Translations under genes and position numbers: made by a program
The notes under the pieces: generated by a model
Seen by the model: only the letters and a program-made list of their open reading frames with translations
What the model was told of the DNA's origin: nothing
The model's database searches: none
Shown: positions 1 to 7,854 of the stretch, piece after piece
How positions within the stretch are numbered: position 1 is the first letter of the stretch
How the letters are laid out: every line of letters begins with the position of its first letter
Source: Sinorhizobium numidicum
GTDB taxonomy: Bacteria; Pseudomonadota; Alphaproteobacteria; Rhizobiales; Rhizobiaceae
Assembly (NCBI RefSeq): GCF_029892045.1
Contig: NZ_CP120369.1
Location: 1-64,000 of the forward strand
Length of the DNA: 64,000 nt
Reading direction: 5' to 3'

Positions 1-1983
1 ATGACAGCGAATAGGCTTGCTCTCGTCGCTGTCCCTGTCGTGCTGATGATCTTGGCCGTCATCGGCATGACCGGGATCGAGCAATGGCTTTCGGCCTTCG
101 GCAAGACCGATGCCGCAAGGCTGACGCTGGGCCGCGTCGGAATCGCCGCTCCCTATGTCACCGCCGCGGCGATCGGCTTGATCTTTCTGTTCGCGAGCGC
201 CGGCTCAACCAGCATCAAGTTCGCCGGCTGGGGAGCACTGGCCGGAAGCGCAGCAACGATGTTGGTCGCGGCGATACGCGAGGCGACACGTCTGGCCGGG
301 TTCGCCGGGCAGGTGCCGGCGGACAAGTCTATCGCATCTTACCTTGACCCTGCGACGATAATCGGGGCGGCCTCCGCGCTGATTGCGGGCTGTTTCGCGC
401 TGCGCGTTGCGTTGATCGGCAACGTGGCCTTCGCACGCGCCGAGCCAAAACGCATCCGGGGACAAAGGGCCCTGCATGGTCAGGCCGACTGGATGAAGAT
501 GCAGGACGCGGCAAAGCTCTTTCCCGATACCGGCGGCATCGTGGTTGGCGAGCGTTACCGCGTCGACAAGGACAGCACGGCGGCGCGTCCCTTTCGTGCC
601 GATGATCCCGAAACCTGGGCCACTGGCGGCAACTCGCCGCTACTCTGTTTCGACGGCTCGTTCGGATCCTCACACGGGATCGTGTTCGCGGGTTCGGGCG
701 GCTTCAAGACGACGTCGGCGACAATTCCCACGGCACTCAAATGGGGCGGGGGACTCGTCGTTCTCGATCCATCGAACGAAGTGGCGCCCATGGTCTATGA
801 GCATCGGAAGAATGCAGCGCGTTTCATTCGCATTCTCGATCCGAAGGAGCCGGAGACGGGTTTCAACGCTCTCGACTGGATTGGCCGCTTCGGCGGAACC
901 AAGGAGGAAGACATCGCCTCCGTCGCGTCGTGGATCATGAGTGACAGCGGCGGCCCGCGTGGCGTGCGCGACGACTTCTTCCGGGCATCGGCGCTGCAGC
1001 TGTTGACGGCGCTGATCGCCGACGTCTGCCTGTCCGGCCATACTGACACCGAGAACCAGACCTTGCGGCAGGTTCGAGTCAATCTCTCCGAGCCGGAACC
1101 GAAGCTGCGAGAGCGGCTGCAGTCGATCTACGACAATTCGAACTCGGACTTCGTGAAGGAGAACGTCGCCGCCTTCGTCAACATGACGCCGGAAACCTTC
1201 TCCGGCGTCTACGCCAATGCGGTGAAGGAAACCCACTGGCTGTCCTACCCAAACTACGCGGCACTGGTATCGGGTTCGACCTTCTCGACCGACGCGCTTG
1301 CGGCCGGCGACACCGATGTCTTCATCAACATCGACCTGAAGACACTGGAGACGCATTCCGGTCTTGCCCGTGTGATCATCGGCTCGTTCCTAAACGCGAT
1401 CTACAATCGCGATGGCGAGCTGAAGGGCAGGGCGCTCTTCCTTCTCGATGAGGTCGCGCGCCTCGGCTACATGCGCATCCTGGAAACCGCGCGTGATGCC
1501 GGCCGCAGGTATGGTATCTCGCTGACGATGATCTACCAGTCGATCGGCCAGATGCGCGAGACCTATGGCGGCCGCGACGCGGCGAGCAAATGGTTCGAGA
1601 GCGCGAGCTGGATCTCGTTCGCATCGATCAATGATCCGGACACGGCAGACTACATCTCGAGGCGCTGCGGCATGACCACAGTCGAGATCGATCAGGTCAG
1701 CCGCACTTTCCAGGCGAAGGGATCGTCACGAACTCGATCGAAGCAGTTGGCGGCGCGGCCGCTGATCCAAGCGCATGAGGTCCTTCGCATGCGGGCAGAC
1801 GAGCAGATCGTCTTCACCGCCGGCAACCCGCCGCTTCGATGCGGAAGGGCGATCTGGTTCCGGCGTGAAGACATGAAGGCTTGCGTCGGCACGAACAGGT
1901 TTCACAGAATCGGAAAACCGTCTGACGCCCGCGTGATCGAGCCGGCGCGCTGTGCAACGAGCAAGGCTGATCCAGGAAAATGA
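1..1983 (+). CDS. traG: TraG/VirD4-type type IV coupling protein
   Basis: Inner-membrane ATPase that links the relaxosome to the mating-pair channel in plasmid conjugation. The 660-residue product has hydrophobic N-terminal segments (about residues 5-25 and 45-65), a Walker A-like GSGGFKTTS near residue 230 and a Walker B-like stretch ALFLLDEVARLG near residue 478. Length matches TraG of Ti and rhizobial plasmids. An ATG lies exactly at the window edge, so the gene is probably complete, but a start further upstream cannot be excluded. Its TGA overlaps an ATG at 1980 that opens a frame of only about 35 codons, not called here. No relaxase gene is visible in the window, so the rest of the transfer region must lie to the left. 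Confidence 0.93.
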   Translation: MTANRLALVAVPVVLMILAVIGMTGIEQWLSAFGKTDAARLTLGRVGIAAPYVTAAAIGLIFLFASAGSTSIKFAGWGALAGSAATMLVAAIREATRLAGFAGQVPADKSIASYLDPATIIGAASALIAGCFALRVALIGNVAFARAEPKRIRGQRALHGQADWMKMQDAAKLFPDTGGIVVGERYRVDKDSTAARPFRADDPETWATGGNSPLLCFDGSFGSSHGIVFAGSGGFKTTSATIPTALKWGGGLVVLDPSNEVAPMVYEHRKNAARFIRILDPKEPETGFNALDWIGRFGGTKEEDIASVASWIMSDSGGPRGVRDDFFRASALQLLTALIADVCLSGHTDTENQTLRQVRVNLSEPEPKLRERLQSIYDNSNSDFVKENVAAFVNMTPETFSGVYANAVKETHWLSYPNYAALVSGSTFSTDALAAGDTDVFINIDLKTLETHSGLARVIIGSFLNAIYNRDGELKGRALFLLDEVARLGYMRILETARDAGRRYGISLTMIYQSIGQMRETYGGRDAASKWFESASWISFASINDPDTADYISRRCGMTTVEIDQVSRTFQAKGSSRTRSKQLAARPLIQAHEVLRMRADEQIVFTAGNPPLRCGRAIWFRREDMKACVGTNRFHRIGKPSDARVIEPARCATSKADPGK

Positions 1984-2365
1984 AGAGTATCGGAGAAATC
2001 AGCATTAGCGCCGCCGAAAGGTGGGATTTCGGGAATTCTCGTCGTGCGAGGGGCGGGAACAGGGCAGCCGCAGGAGCCTCAACATAGTGGCCGAAGGGGA
2101 GGCGGGACCGACTGCTCCCCGCTCCTGCACACAGCTTTTCCAGCCCCGCTTCAGTCCGAGGCCGAGTTCCTCCGTAAACGCAGACGAAACCGAGTCCGAC
2201 ATAGGCTGAGGCAAACACGAGGGGATCGGATAGTGGCGAAATCGAATGTGATTCCGTTCAGGAAGCCGCGGAAGGCTGGAGGCGGCCCGCGATCGACCGC
2301 CCGCGCGTGGAAGACTGCCAAGATCCGGACGGCGTGGTCCGCACAAAACACTGGCAGCCATCCTT

Positions 2366-2815
2366 TTGGCGATGAGCATTGCTGGAGGAGGGTGGCTTGC
2401 TTATGACGGCTCCGGCGACTTCGACGGCCTCCTGGCTTTGGCCCACACGTCGAAAGCGGACTTGCTGTCAGCTTCGTTTCCGATCTGCGGTGATGACCGT
2501 CACATCAACTGCGTCGTCGATGGCGATACGTTCTGGTTCGAAGGCGAGAAAATCCGGATTGCCGATATCGACACACCTGAGTTGAGCCCTCCGCGATGCG
2601 AGGCCGAACGGATAAAGGGGGAGCGGGCGAAAGCACGCCTTCTCGCCCTGCTCAACGCGGGGACGTTCTCGCTTTCGCCCGGCTTACGAGATGAGGACAA
2701 GTATGGGCGCAAGCTCCGTACGGTGACACGAGCGGGGCGGTCGCTCGGCAGCACGCTTGTTGATGAGGGCCTTGCCAGGCGCTGGGAGGGCGAGAGACAC
2801 GGCTGGTGTGACTGA
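2366..2815 (+). CDS. thermonuclease (SNase-like) family protein, probably 5' frameshifted
   Basis: Secreted or periplasmic staphylococcal-nuclease-like protein. The SNase core is visible: VVDGDTFW, then IRIADIDTPE, then DEDKYGRKLRTV near the C terminus. The open frame starts at a TTG in the middle of a hydrophobic segment (LAAILLAMSIAGGGWLAY), which suggests that the true N terminus is upstream. A GTG at 2233 in another frame encodes AKSNVIPFRKPRKAGG, an N terminus I recall for this rhizobial family, and the two frames join if one base is restored near 2341. The gene is therefore either frameshifted or carries a sequencing error. The function itself is secure; intactness is not. Confidence 0.75.
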   Translation: MAMSIAGGGWLAYDGSGDFDGLLALAHTSKADLLSASFPICGDDRHINCVVDGDTFWFEGEKIRIADIDTPELSPPRCEAERIKGERAKARLLALLNAGTFSLSPGLRDEDKYGRKLRTVTRAGRSLGSTLVDEGLARRWEGERHGWCD

Positions 2816-3015
2816 GAGGTCGCAAGAGGATCGTCACCCGACGGGGCGGAGACCGCGGGCGGGCTCCATGAGCCAAGCGAGTAGAGCCGTGCGCCGAAGA
2901 CGTCTCGCCCAAGCCTTCGCGACCCTCGCAAATCATCACCGATGTGAATCGATCCCTGCCCACCGATTCATAAGTGTCGTTGGACGCGATTATCGGGATC
3001 AGCGATTCTGATCTC

Positions 3016-3273
3016 ATGATCTCTCAACCCTACCGCCTCTATGTCGAACGCTCGGATCCCTCGAGGAACATGGCCCGCTACTATGCCATGTCGATCGAAC
3101 CAAACCTGTTCGGGGACATTTGCCTGCTTCGCAAGTGGGGTCGCATTGGAACCAGGGGACAGATGATGGTCCATCATTTCTGCCAGGAAGAGGAGGCGGT
3201 CCGGCTGTTTCTCGATCTGCTCCGACAGAAAGGAAAACGCGGCTATCGTCCGCGAACTTCCTTGCCGAAATAA
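3016..3273 (+). CDS. WGR domain-containing protein
   Basis: Small WGR-domain protein of 85 residues. The motif is explicit: RKWGRIGTRGQ around residues 39-49, preceded by an ARYYAMSIEPNLFGDICL strand and followed by an acidic helix with EEEAVRLFLDLL. WGR domains are nucleic-acid-contacting modules in PARPs and occur as stand-alone plasmid proteins in rhizobia; the role of these stand-alone forms is unknown. I chose the ATG at 3016 (MISQPYRLYV) over the earlier ATG at 2974 because the family begins close to this strand. It lies between the nuclease and two small minus-strand genes. Confidence 0.8.
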   Translation: MISQPYRLYVERSDPSRNMARYYAMSIEPNLFGDICLLRKWGRIGTRGQMMVHHFCQEEEAVRLFLDLLRQKGKRGYRPRTSLPK

Positions 3274-3306
3274 GAATGGCCCGCCGAAACGGACCGCGAA
3301 AGCGCC

Positions 3307-3480
3307 TCATCGGCGCCGGTTCCAGTCGATCTCGAAGGACACTTCGAACTCGACAAAGAACGGGATCTTGATGGCTAGCTTCAGGCCGAGCTTTCGCTTG
3401 CGGAAGAAGTGGCTGATCACCTTGCCGAGACCGCGGAGTTGGCGGCCGGTGGCGGCGAGGAATTGAGCGAGCTGTTGCAT
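3307..3480 (-). CDS. conserved small basic protein, 57 aa
   Basis: Short open frame MQQLAQFLAATGRQLRGL...EIDWNRRR of 57 residues. The ATG at 3480 is preceded by a strong ribosome site (AAAGGAGATCC, about 4 bases away), which is the main reason to call it. The protein has an amphipathic, Arg/Lys-rich first half and a beta-prone second half (IPFFVEFEVSFEIDW). No catalytic motif is seen and I do not recognise a named family. Small ORFs of this kind accompany WGR and DUF736 genes on rhizobial plasmids, so a plasmid-maintenance or transfer-related role is possible but is inference. Confidence 0.55.
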   Translation of the reverse strand: MQQLAQFLAATGRQLRGLGKVISHFFRKRKLGLKLAIKIPFFVEFEVSFEIDWNRRR

Positions 3481-3690
3481 GATGGATCTCCTTTCGAAAT
3501 GCGGTCATCGCGGGGATAGGCGGCAGACCGGGAAGGAGGGACGCACCTGAGAGGCCGAAACGATGTGAAGGACCTGGCCCGCCTGAATTTTGTCTCCGCG
3601 AGGAGCCGCAACGCGGCGGGAAAAATTCTGGCGGTGGCAGGTTGCGTCGTGACGAAAGGGCTGCAACGGCGACAGAGGACATGGAGATGA

Positions 3691-3710
3691 GCCTCCGTCA
3701 GAACGGAGGC
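3691..3710. terminator. hairpin at the 3' end of the 54-aa ORF
   Basis: Perfect 8-bp inverted repeat GCCTCCGT / ACGGAGGC with a 4-base loop. The stop codon of the minus-strand ORF (3698-3700) sits inside it. No T-run follows on either strand, so it may be a weak or Rho-assisted terminator. Confidence 0.35.
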
Positions 3711-3862
3711 TCGGCGCTTACACTGCCGTCCTGCTCGGCCGAGATCACTTCGCGTTCGGCTTGGGCGAGTTCAAGTTCGACCTCGATCTGCCGACGCTCG
3801 TTAGCGTCGACGGCGTTGCGCAGTTCGGCGCGCAGTTCTTCGATGTGCTGTTCGATGGTCAT
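3698..3862 (-). CDS. conserved small acidic helical protein, 54 aa
   Basis: Open frame MTIEQHIEELRAELRNAVDA... ending SAEPPF. Almost the whole protein is charged helix (ELRAELR, ERRQIEVELELAQAERE) with coiled-coil-like heptads. An AGGAG lies 9 bases upstream of the ATG at 3862; a second in-frame ATG at 3871 directly abuts the AGGAG and is less likely to be used. No family is recognised. It shares orientation with the 57-aa ORF but is about 215 bases upstream of it. Confidence 0.5.
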   Translation of the reverse strand: MTIEQHIEELRAELRNAVDANERRQIEVELELAQAEREVISAEQDGSVSAEPPF

Positions 3863-4145
3863 CGTCGTCATCTCCTGATGTTTGAGAAGGGTGACGACCG
3901 CGGCGTGGCGACAGGGTCAAGGAGCGCTATGCGACCGCACCGCGGCGGGTGGGGGGACCCGAAATGCGCCAGCATTTTGGACGACCGCTCGTCCTTGAGG
4001 CTGCCGCTTCACCACGGCAAGATGGCACGGTCTGAGCAGACCCCACCTCTCGTTTGGCACCGAAAAGCCGGAAACCGGCTCGATGCCTGTTTCCGGCTTC
4101 TGCGATGAGGGTTGGCCCCGCTTGGCGAGCGGGCCGGTAAGCTCC

Positions 4146-4420
4146 TCAGTCCCGGTTCGGGCCGCGCCCTTCGCGGCCTCGATGGCTGTCGCAAAGACCG
4201 GGGACGATCGGGGACCGCACCTCACAAGCCCGGAATGAAATGAAGGCGGCCGGGAGGAACTTTGTTGTTCCGCGAGGAATGGCGGCGCCTCCCGGTCCCC
4301 GATCGGTTTGGCAAGATCGGGGTGGGGTCCGGCAGGGGAAAAAGTTCTGGAGGGCCGTTGCGGGCAGACGATCGAGGCGAAGCCGTTCCCCGGTCAGATA
4401 TGCCTCATAGAGCCCGCGGA
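4146..4420. repeat. direct-repeat copy A: leader plus deleted DUF736 gene
   Basis: About 270 bases nearly identical to 5914-6178, the leader upstream of the DUF736 gene. Reading on the minus strand, copy A keeps the leader and then jumps straight to the last few codons of the DUF736 gene (TCAGTCCCGGTTCGGG, identical to 5585-5600). The junction falls at a CGGGC present on both sides in the intact copy, so this looks like a duplicated DUF736 locus that lost its coding region between short direct repeats. The remaining sequence up to 4768 holds no recognisable gene. Confidence 0.7.
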
Positions 4421-4767
4421 GGACGCGTCAGTGACAGCGGTGGAAGGAACAAGACGATGGCGACCCTCGTCAGCAGACGGCACCGACATGGCGGCGACCC
4501 GCTATCCTCCGGCCACCGTCATGGCCGTTCCAAGGCGCACAAGGCCGAGCCGAATAGCACTGGCACATATGCCTCATCGCCTGCCATCGATGATTTGCCG
4601 GCCCGATCGAACCGAGCAGCCGGCGATCCAACACCAACCCGCAACGATCGCCACAACCTCATCGAAGACATCGGAATGGCGCGCCACCACTGCTTATGGG
4701 TTCCTCCCGGCCGGAGGGGACGTCCGACCCCACCCGCCAATCGCCCAGGTACGAATCTCCGTGTGTG

Positions 4768-5184
4768 CTATCTGATCCGGCTGATCTCAGTGAGCGACTT
4801 GCGGCGCGCGATGAACTCGCGGAGAAGGGGAAGGAAGAACGCTTTGCTGAACCGCCCGATCGGAGGCTCGGGCTCGATGTAAAAGGAGCGGCCAACGATA
4901 TCGGTATTGAATTCATCGAGGATGATCCAGAGGCGCAGGTCCGCATCGAGGCCGGCCCGCCGCTTCTCGATGGCCGGAATTTCAGCCGCGAAGCGAGCCT
5001 GCTCGGGCTGCTTGGTGGTGATCGGGAAAAACAGAACCAGATCGCCGTCACGTCGGGCAAGCCTCACGCCGACAGCGACTGACCGATCCTTCCGCCCCTC
5101 TGTCTCCCCTTTTCGGGCTTGCCGCGCCCATAAATAGGGATAACGGATGACTGTGGCGGTCTGGATGTCATCATAGCTGCTCAT
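4768..5184 (-). CDS. PemK/MazF-type toxin of a type II toxin-antitoxin pair (probable)
   Basis: 138-residue protein beginning MSSYDDIQTATVIRYPYLW, then ARQARKGETEGRKDRSVAV, the pattern seen in PemK-like growth inhibitors where a beta-barrel RNase starts with a basic GETEGRK loop. MazF/PemK toxins cleave mRNA. Its start overlaps the end of the antitoxin gene by 4 bases (ATGA), so translation is coupled. The C-terminal half (IILDEFNTDIVGRSFYIEP) is less typical. Toxin identity rests on this motif and on the operon partner. Confidence 0.65.
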   Translation of the reverse strand: MSSYDDIQTATVIRYPYLWARQARKGETEGRKDRSVAVGVRLARRDGDLVLFFPITTKQPEQARFAAEIPAIEKRRAGLDADLRLWIILDEFNTDIVGRSFYIEPEPPIGRFSKAFFLPLLREFIARRKSLTEISRIR

Positions 5185-5447
5185 CGGTTGGTCTCGTCGG
5201 TCTCCGCATAGGCGTCGACCGCCGCCTCGAATTCGTTGAGCAGCTCGCCCGGCATGGTTTCGAGTGTGCCGACTGAACGGGCATCGGATTGCCGCATCAG
5301 CCGTTCGTAGTCATCGATGTTAAGAAGGACGAGGCGCGGCTTGTTGCGTTGGGTAATCGTGACCGGATGGCGCAACGCCTCGGCGATGATATCGCCGGAC
5401 TTCCGGGAAAGATCGCTTGTCGAATAGGAACCACCGGTGCGGGGCAT
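5181..5447 (-). CDS. Phd/YefM-type antitoxin
   Basis: 88-residue antitoxin that would bind the operator through its N-terminal domain and neutralise the toxin through its C-terminal tail. The Phd core is visible: STSDLSRKSGDIIAEAL, HPVTITQRNKPRLVLLNIDDYERLM. The ATG at 5447 follows GGAGATCAAC. The gene is the first of a two-gene operon with the overlapping downstream toxin. A perfect 10-bp inverted repeat about 58 bases upstream is a good candidate for the autoregulatory operator. Confidence 0.85.
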   Translation of the reverse strand: MPRTGGSYSTSDLSRKSGDIIAEALRHPVTITQRNKPRLVLLNIDDYERLMRQSDARSVGTLETMPGELLNEFEAAVDAYAETDETNR

Positions 5448-5504
5448 GTTGATCTCCAGATGTCTTTGCCGACTGCACTATAACATCGGAACCGGCGCAA
5501 TTCC

Positions 5505-5531
5505 AGCATTTACAGCATTGTTGTAAATGCT
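5505..5531. promoter_or_regulatory. inverted-repeat operator of the toxin-antitoxin operon
   Basis: Perfect repeat AGCATTTACA / TGTAAATGCT with a 7-base spacer, upstream of the antitoxin start. Phd-family antitoxins usually bind such palindromes to repress their own operon. Confidence 0.6.
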
Positions 5532-5541
5532 GTGTATTCAG

Positions 5542-5578
5542 CGGTTAAAGCCCCACCTGGGCGGCGGGGCTTTAACCG
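5542..5578 (-). terminator. strong hairpin between DUF736 gene and toxin-antitoxin operon
   Basis: Perfect 13-bp stem CGGTTAAAGCCCC / GGGGCTTTAACCG with an 11-base loop, 7 bases after the DUF736 stop on the minus strand. There is no T-tract, but the stem strength and position fit a transcription terminator that insulates the toxin-antitoxin promoter. Confidence 0.6.
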
Positions 5579-5584
5579 AGGATA

Positions 5585-5893
5585 TCAGTCCCGGTTCGGG
5601 CGCGACCAGATGAGCTGGAAGCCATCTTCGCCCTCGACTTCCGTCAGCGTCGCGTAGATCGGAGCCGGAAAGCTCGGGTCGTCGAGCTTGACCGAGAGGT
5701 AGTCACGGTCCTGCTCGGAGCGCTTCTGCCAGGCGGCGCCCAGTTCGACGGCACCCGCGTAGATGCGGAAGTGCGGGCCCTTGTCCGAGGGATTTTCGAT
5801 GCGGGCGATGCGGGCCTTGACGTTGAGGGCGAGGGTGCGGATCGAGCCGGTGAAGCCGTTTTCGTTTGCGGTGAAGGTGCCGATGGTAGCCAT
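5585..5893 (-). CDS. DUF736 family protein
   Basis: 102-residue DUF736 protein. The family signature is clear: [16 protein letters not shown] at the start, then [25 protein letters not shown] and [18 protein letters not shown]. The function is unknown; the family is widespread on alphaproteobacterial plasmids and near conjugation genes. I chose the ATG at 5893, 7 bases after AAGGAA, over the ATG at 5899 that nearly touches the ribosome site. Upstream lies the long conserved leader that is duplicated at 4146-4420; downstream lies a strong hairpin. Confidence 0.85.
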   Translation of the reverse strand: MATIGTFTANENGFTGSIRTLALNVKARIARIENPSDKGPHFRIYAGAVELGAAWQKRSEQDRDYLSVKLDDPSFPAPIYATLTEVEGEDGFQLIWSRPNRD

Positions 5894-5913
5894 TGTCATG
5901 TTCCTTTCGTTGT

Positions 5914-6178
5914 GTCGGGCCGCGCCCTTCGCGGCCTCGATGGCTGTCGCAAGACCGGGGACGATCGGACCGCACCTCACAAGGCCGGAATGAAATGGAG
6001 GGCGGCCGGCAGGAACTTTGTTGTTCCGCGAGGAATGGCGGCGCCTCGGGGTTCCCGATCGGCTTGGCCAGAGCGGGGTGGGGTCCGACAGGGGAAGAAA
6101 GTTCTGGAGGGCCGTTGCGGGAAGACGATCGAGGCGAAGCCGTTCTCCGGTCAGACATACCCCATCGAGCCCGCAGAA
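5914..6178. repeat. direct-repeat copy B: DUF736 leader
   Basis: About 265 bases that closely match 4158-4420. It stays open in the DUF736 frame on the minus strand, but codon content and lack of a start suggest an untranslated leader. It contains the shared segment GAACTTTGTTGTTCCGCGAG. A weaker relative (TTTTGTCTCCGCGAGGA) lies near 3590 upstream of the 57-aa ORF, which hints at a leader family reused by several small plasmid genes. Confidence 0.65.
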
Positions 6179-6394
6179 GGGAGCGCCGGCAACAACCGGC
6201 GAACACGGCGATGCCATCAATGCCGTCCTGACCGCTGCAGGCTACAACTTCTTGCTCCTCCTCAACTCCTCTCGGCGTCAGGCGGAAGGCGCCACGGCAA
6301 TGATCAGCACACTCAGGCTGATCAGGTCAGGCGGGAGCCTCGCGGAGGTAGGCAGTTTGATTTGCCATTCAGCTCGTCTATCCAGTGCGCATCA

Positions 6395-6890
6395 TAGCGG
6401 CAGCCAGTCCATGAAATGCATCTTGGAGCGAGCGATCCTGACTGTTCCGTTCCGCCAATCAATGTCCTCGATGCGCAGCTTGACCACTTCCGCACAGCGA
6501 AGGCCAAGGCCGGTGACGCATCTGACCATGGAATAGGCCCGTCGACCAGACGGTAGATTCGCATCGAACGATGCCAAAAGCGCGTCAATCTGGGCTGGTT
6601 ACAATGTCTCGGGTAGTGACGCCAGACGCCAGTGCGCCGCGCGCGGGATGGCCTGCAGAAGTTTGCTGACCTTGCCGCCACACATCTGTCGGTACTTCAG
6701 ATAACCGCCTATCGAACTGCCCGCGACGCGCACTGCCCCGGCGCCCCAATCGCGACTTCACCCAGGACACATTGTGCGCGTACCGGTCTTCCCGCAGACG
6801 AGCGACATAGCGGTCTTGGTAAGCTGACAGAATGCTGGACGACAGCCATGCTTGCGGTCCAGGCTGCAAAATGATGGGCCTCACAGAAAT
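6395..6890 (-). pseudogene. degenerate tyrosine recombinase (integrase)
   Basis: Fragments in several minus-strand frames together resemble a XerC-like integrase. A start region reads LSSSILSAYQDRYVARLRED (about 6790-6850), and the catalytic-domain beginning reads VTGLGLRCAEVVKLRIEDID then WRNGTVRIARSK (about 6410-6540). The C-terminal HxxR and Tyr part is missing and frame changes interrupt the middle. It marks a past site-specific integration or recombination unit. Confidence 0.6.
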
Positions 6891-7009
6891 CTCCTTCCAG
6901 TGATTGGAGCAGGGAGAATGAAAATTGTGCGCAGTTGGAAACGTCACGCTGCTTTCGCAATCGCTGTAAAACAAAGGTTATTTGCCGAGGAGCTAGCGAG
7001 CCTGCGCAT

Positions 7010-7372
7010 AATCCCGAGCTTCGAATAATTTCGACGACGTTGGGAGCCGAGCTCGATGCGGCCGTCGGTCAGGAAGCGTTCGAAGATGGCGGGACGCGAG
7101 AGGGCATAACGGAGCGCCTCGGCGAGCCTTCGATTTGCCGGAGACCCGCGGCAGGGTCTTCTGCCAAAGGACGATCAGGTCGGCGGCAACCACCGCAGAG
7201 ATTGCTGACGCGCCGCGACACGGCCGTCAAGGTTTTTGCCGCGGATGGTCTCCTCGATCTGCCACAGCTTCGCAATCCGCTCGCCCGTCGCCGTTGCGAC
7301 CTTCGAGCTTTCCGCGACATGCAGCTTATAAAACTTGCGCCGGCTGTGTGAACAGCAGCCTGCCGGCAGAAC
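7010..7372 (-). pseudogene. IS66-family transposase (TnpC) fragment
   Basis: Minus-strand pieces such as SHSRRKFYKLHVAESSKVAT, ERIAKLWQIEETIRG and LWQKTLPRVSGKSK match the central and C-terminal part of IS66 TnpC. Several frameshifts are present and both ends are lost. It appears fused to the CoA-transferase relic on its upstream side, so the element probably inserted in that gene. Confidence 0.6.
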
Positions 7373-7735
7373 GGGGGTCCGCAAGCTCGACAATGCCCGG
7401 GTTCGATGCGGCTCCTTGATCGCTTCCGGCACCGTATTGATCGATCCTGCCGGAACGCCCGCCTTCTCGAGTTCGGCGATCAGCTACCACTTCGGCCTTT
7501 GACAGGTCTTCTCCGCGATCGTACTGAGAGTGCCTTGCGGTTCTCAACCGCGCCGGGTTTGTGGCGTAGCAGGGGTAGCTCGAAAGCCCATTGAGGCCAA
7601 GCAGCCTGCAAAGAGCTGCAAACTGCCGGTCGTTGCCGCAGGCGATGATGAGATGCCGTCGGAGGTCGGGAAAGCCTGATAGGGCACGATATTGGGACGC
7701 GCGTTGGCCATGCGACGGGGCACCGTACTACCCAC
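7373..7735 (-). pseudogene. CaiB/BaiF (family III) CoA-transferase fragment
   Basis: Minus-strand pieces RRMANARPNIVPYQAFPTSDG, then (other frame) CYATNPARLRTARHSQYDR-like, then PEAIKEPHRTRA fit the middle of family III CoA-transferases (the pattern HPNIVPYQTFPTADG ... NTVPEAIADP). At least two frameshifts separate them. Not functional. The 120 bases from here to the rpoN stop hold nothing recognised. Confidence 0.5.
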
Positions 7736-7854
7736 AAGATAGTTGACGGTTAAGTTCCCCGTTTCCGCCTAAATGCATACCGCTCTAAGGTAGTAAGACC
7801 TGAACGATTCCGAGAGGTAAGTCTGGGATGCGGGGGGACCGCGCACCCTTTTCC

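Noticed and set aside
4262..4882. Two overlapping plus-strand frames of 155 and 206 codons
   Set aside because: They run through the repeat leader and the antisense of the toxin gene; no start signal or domain.
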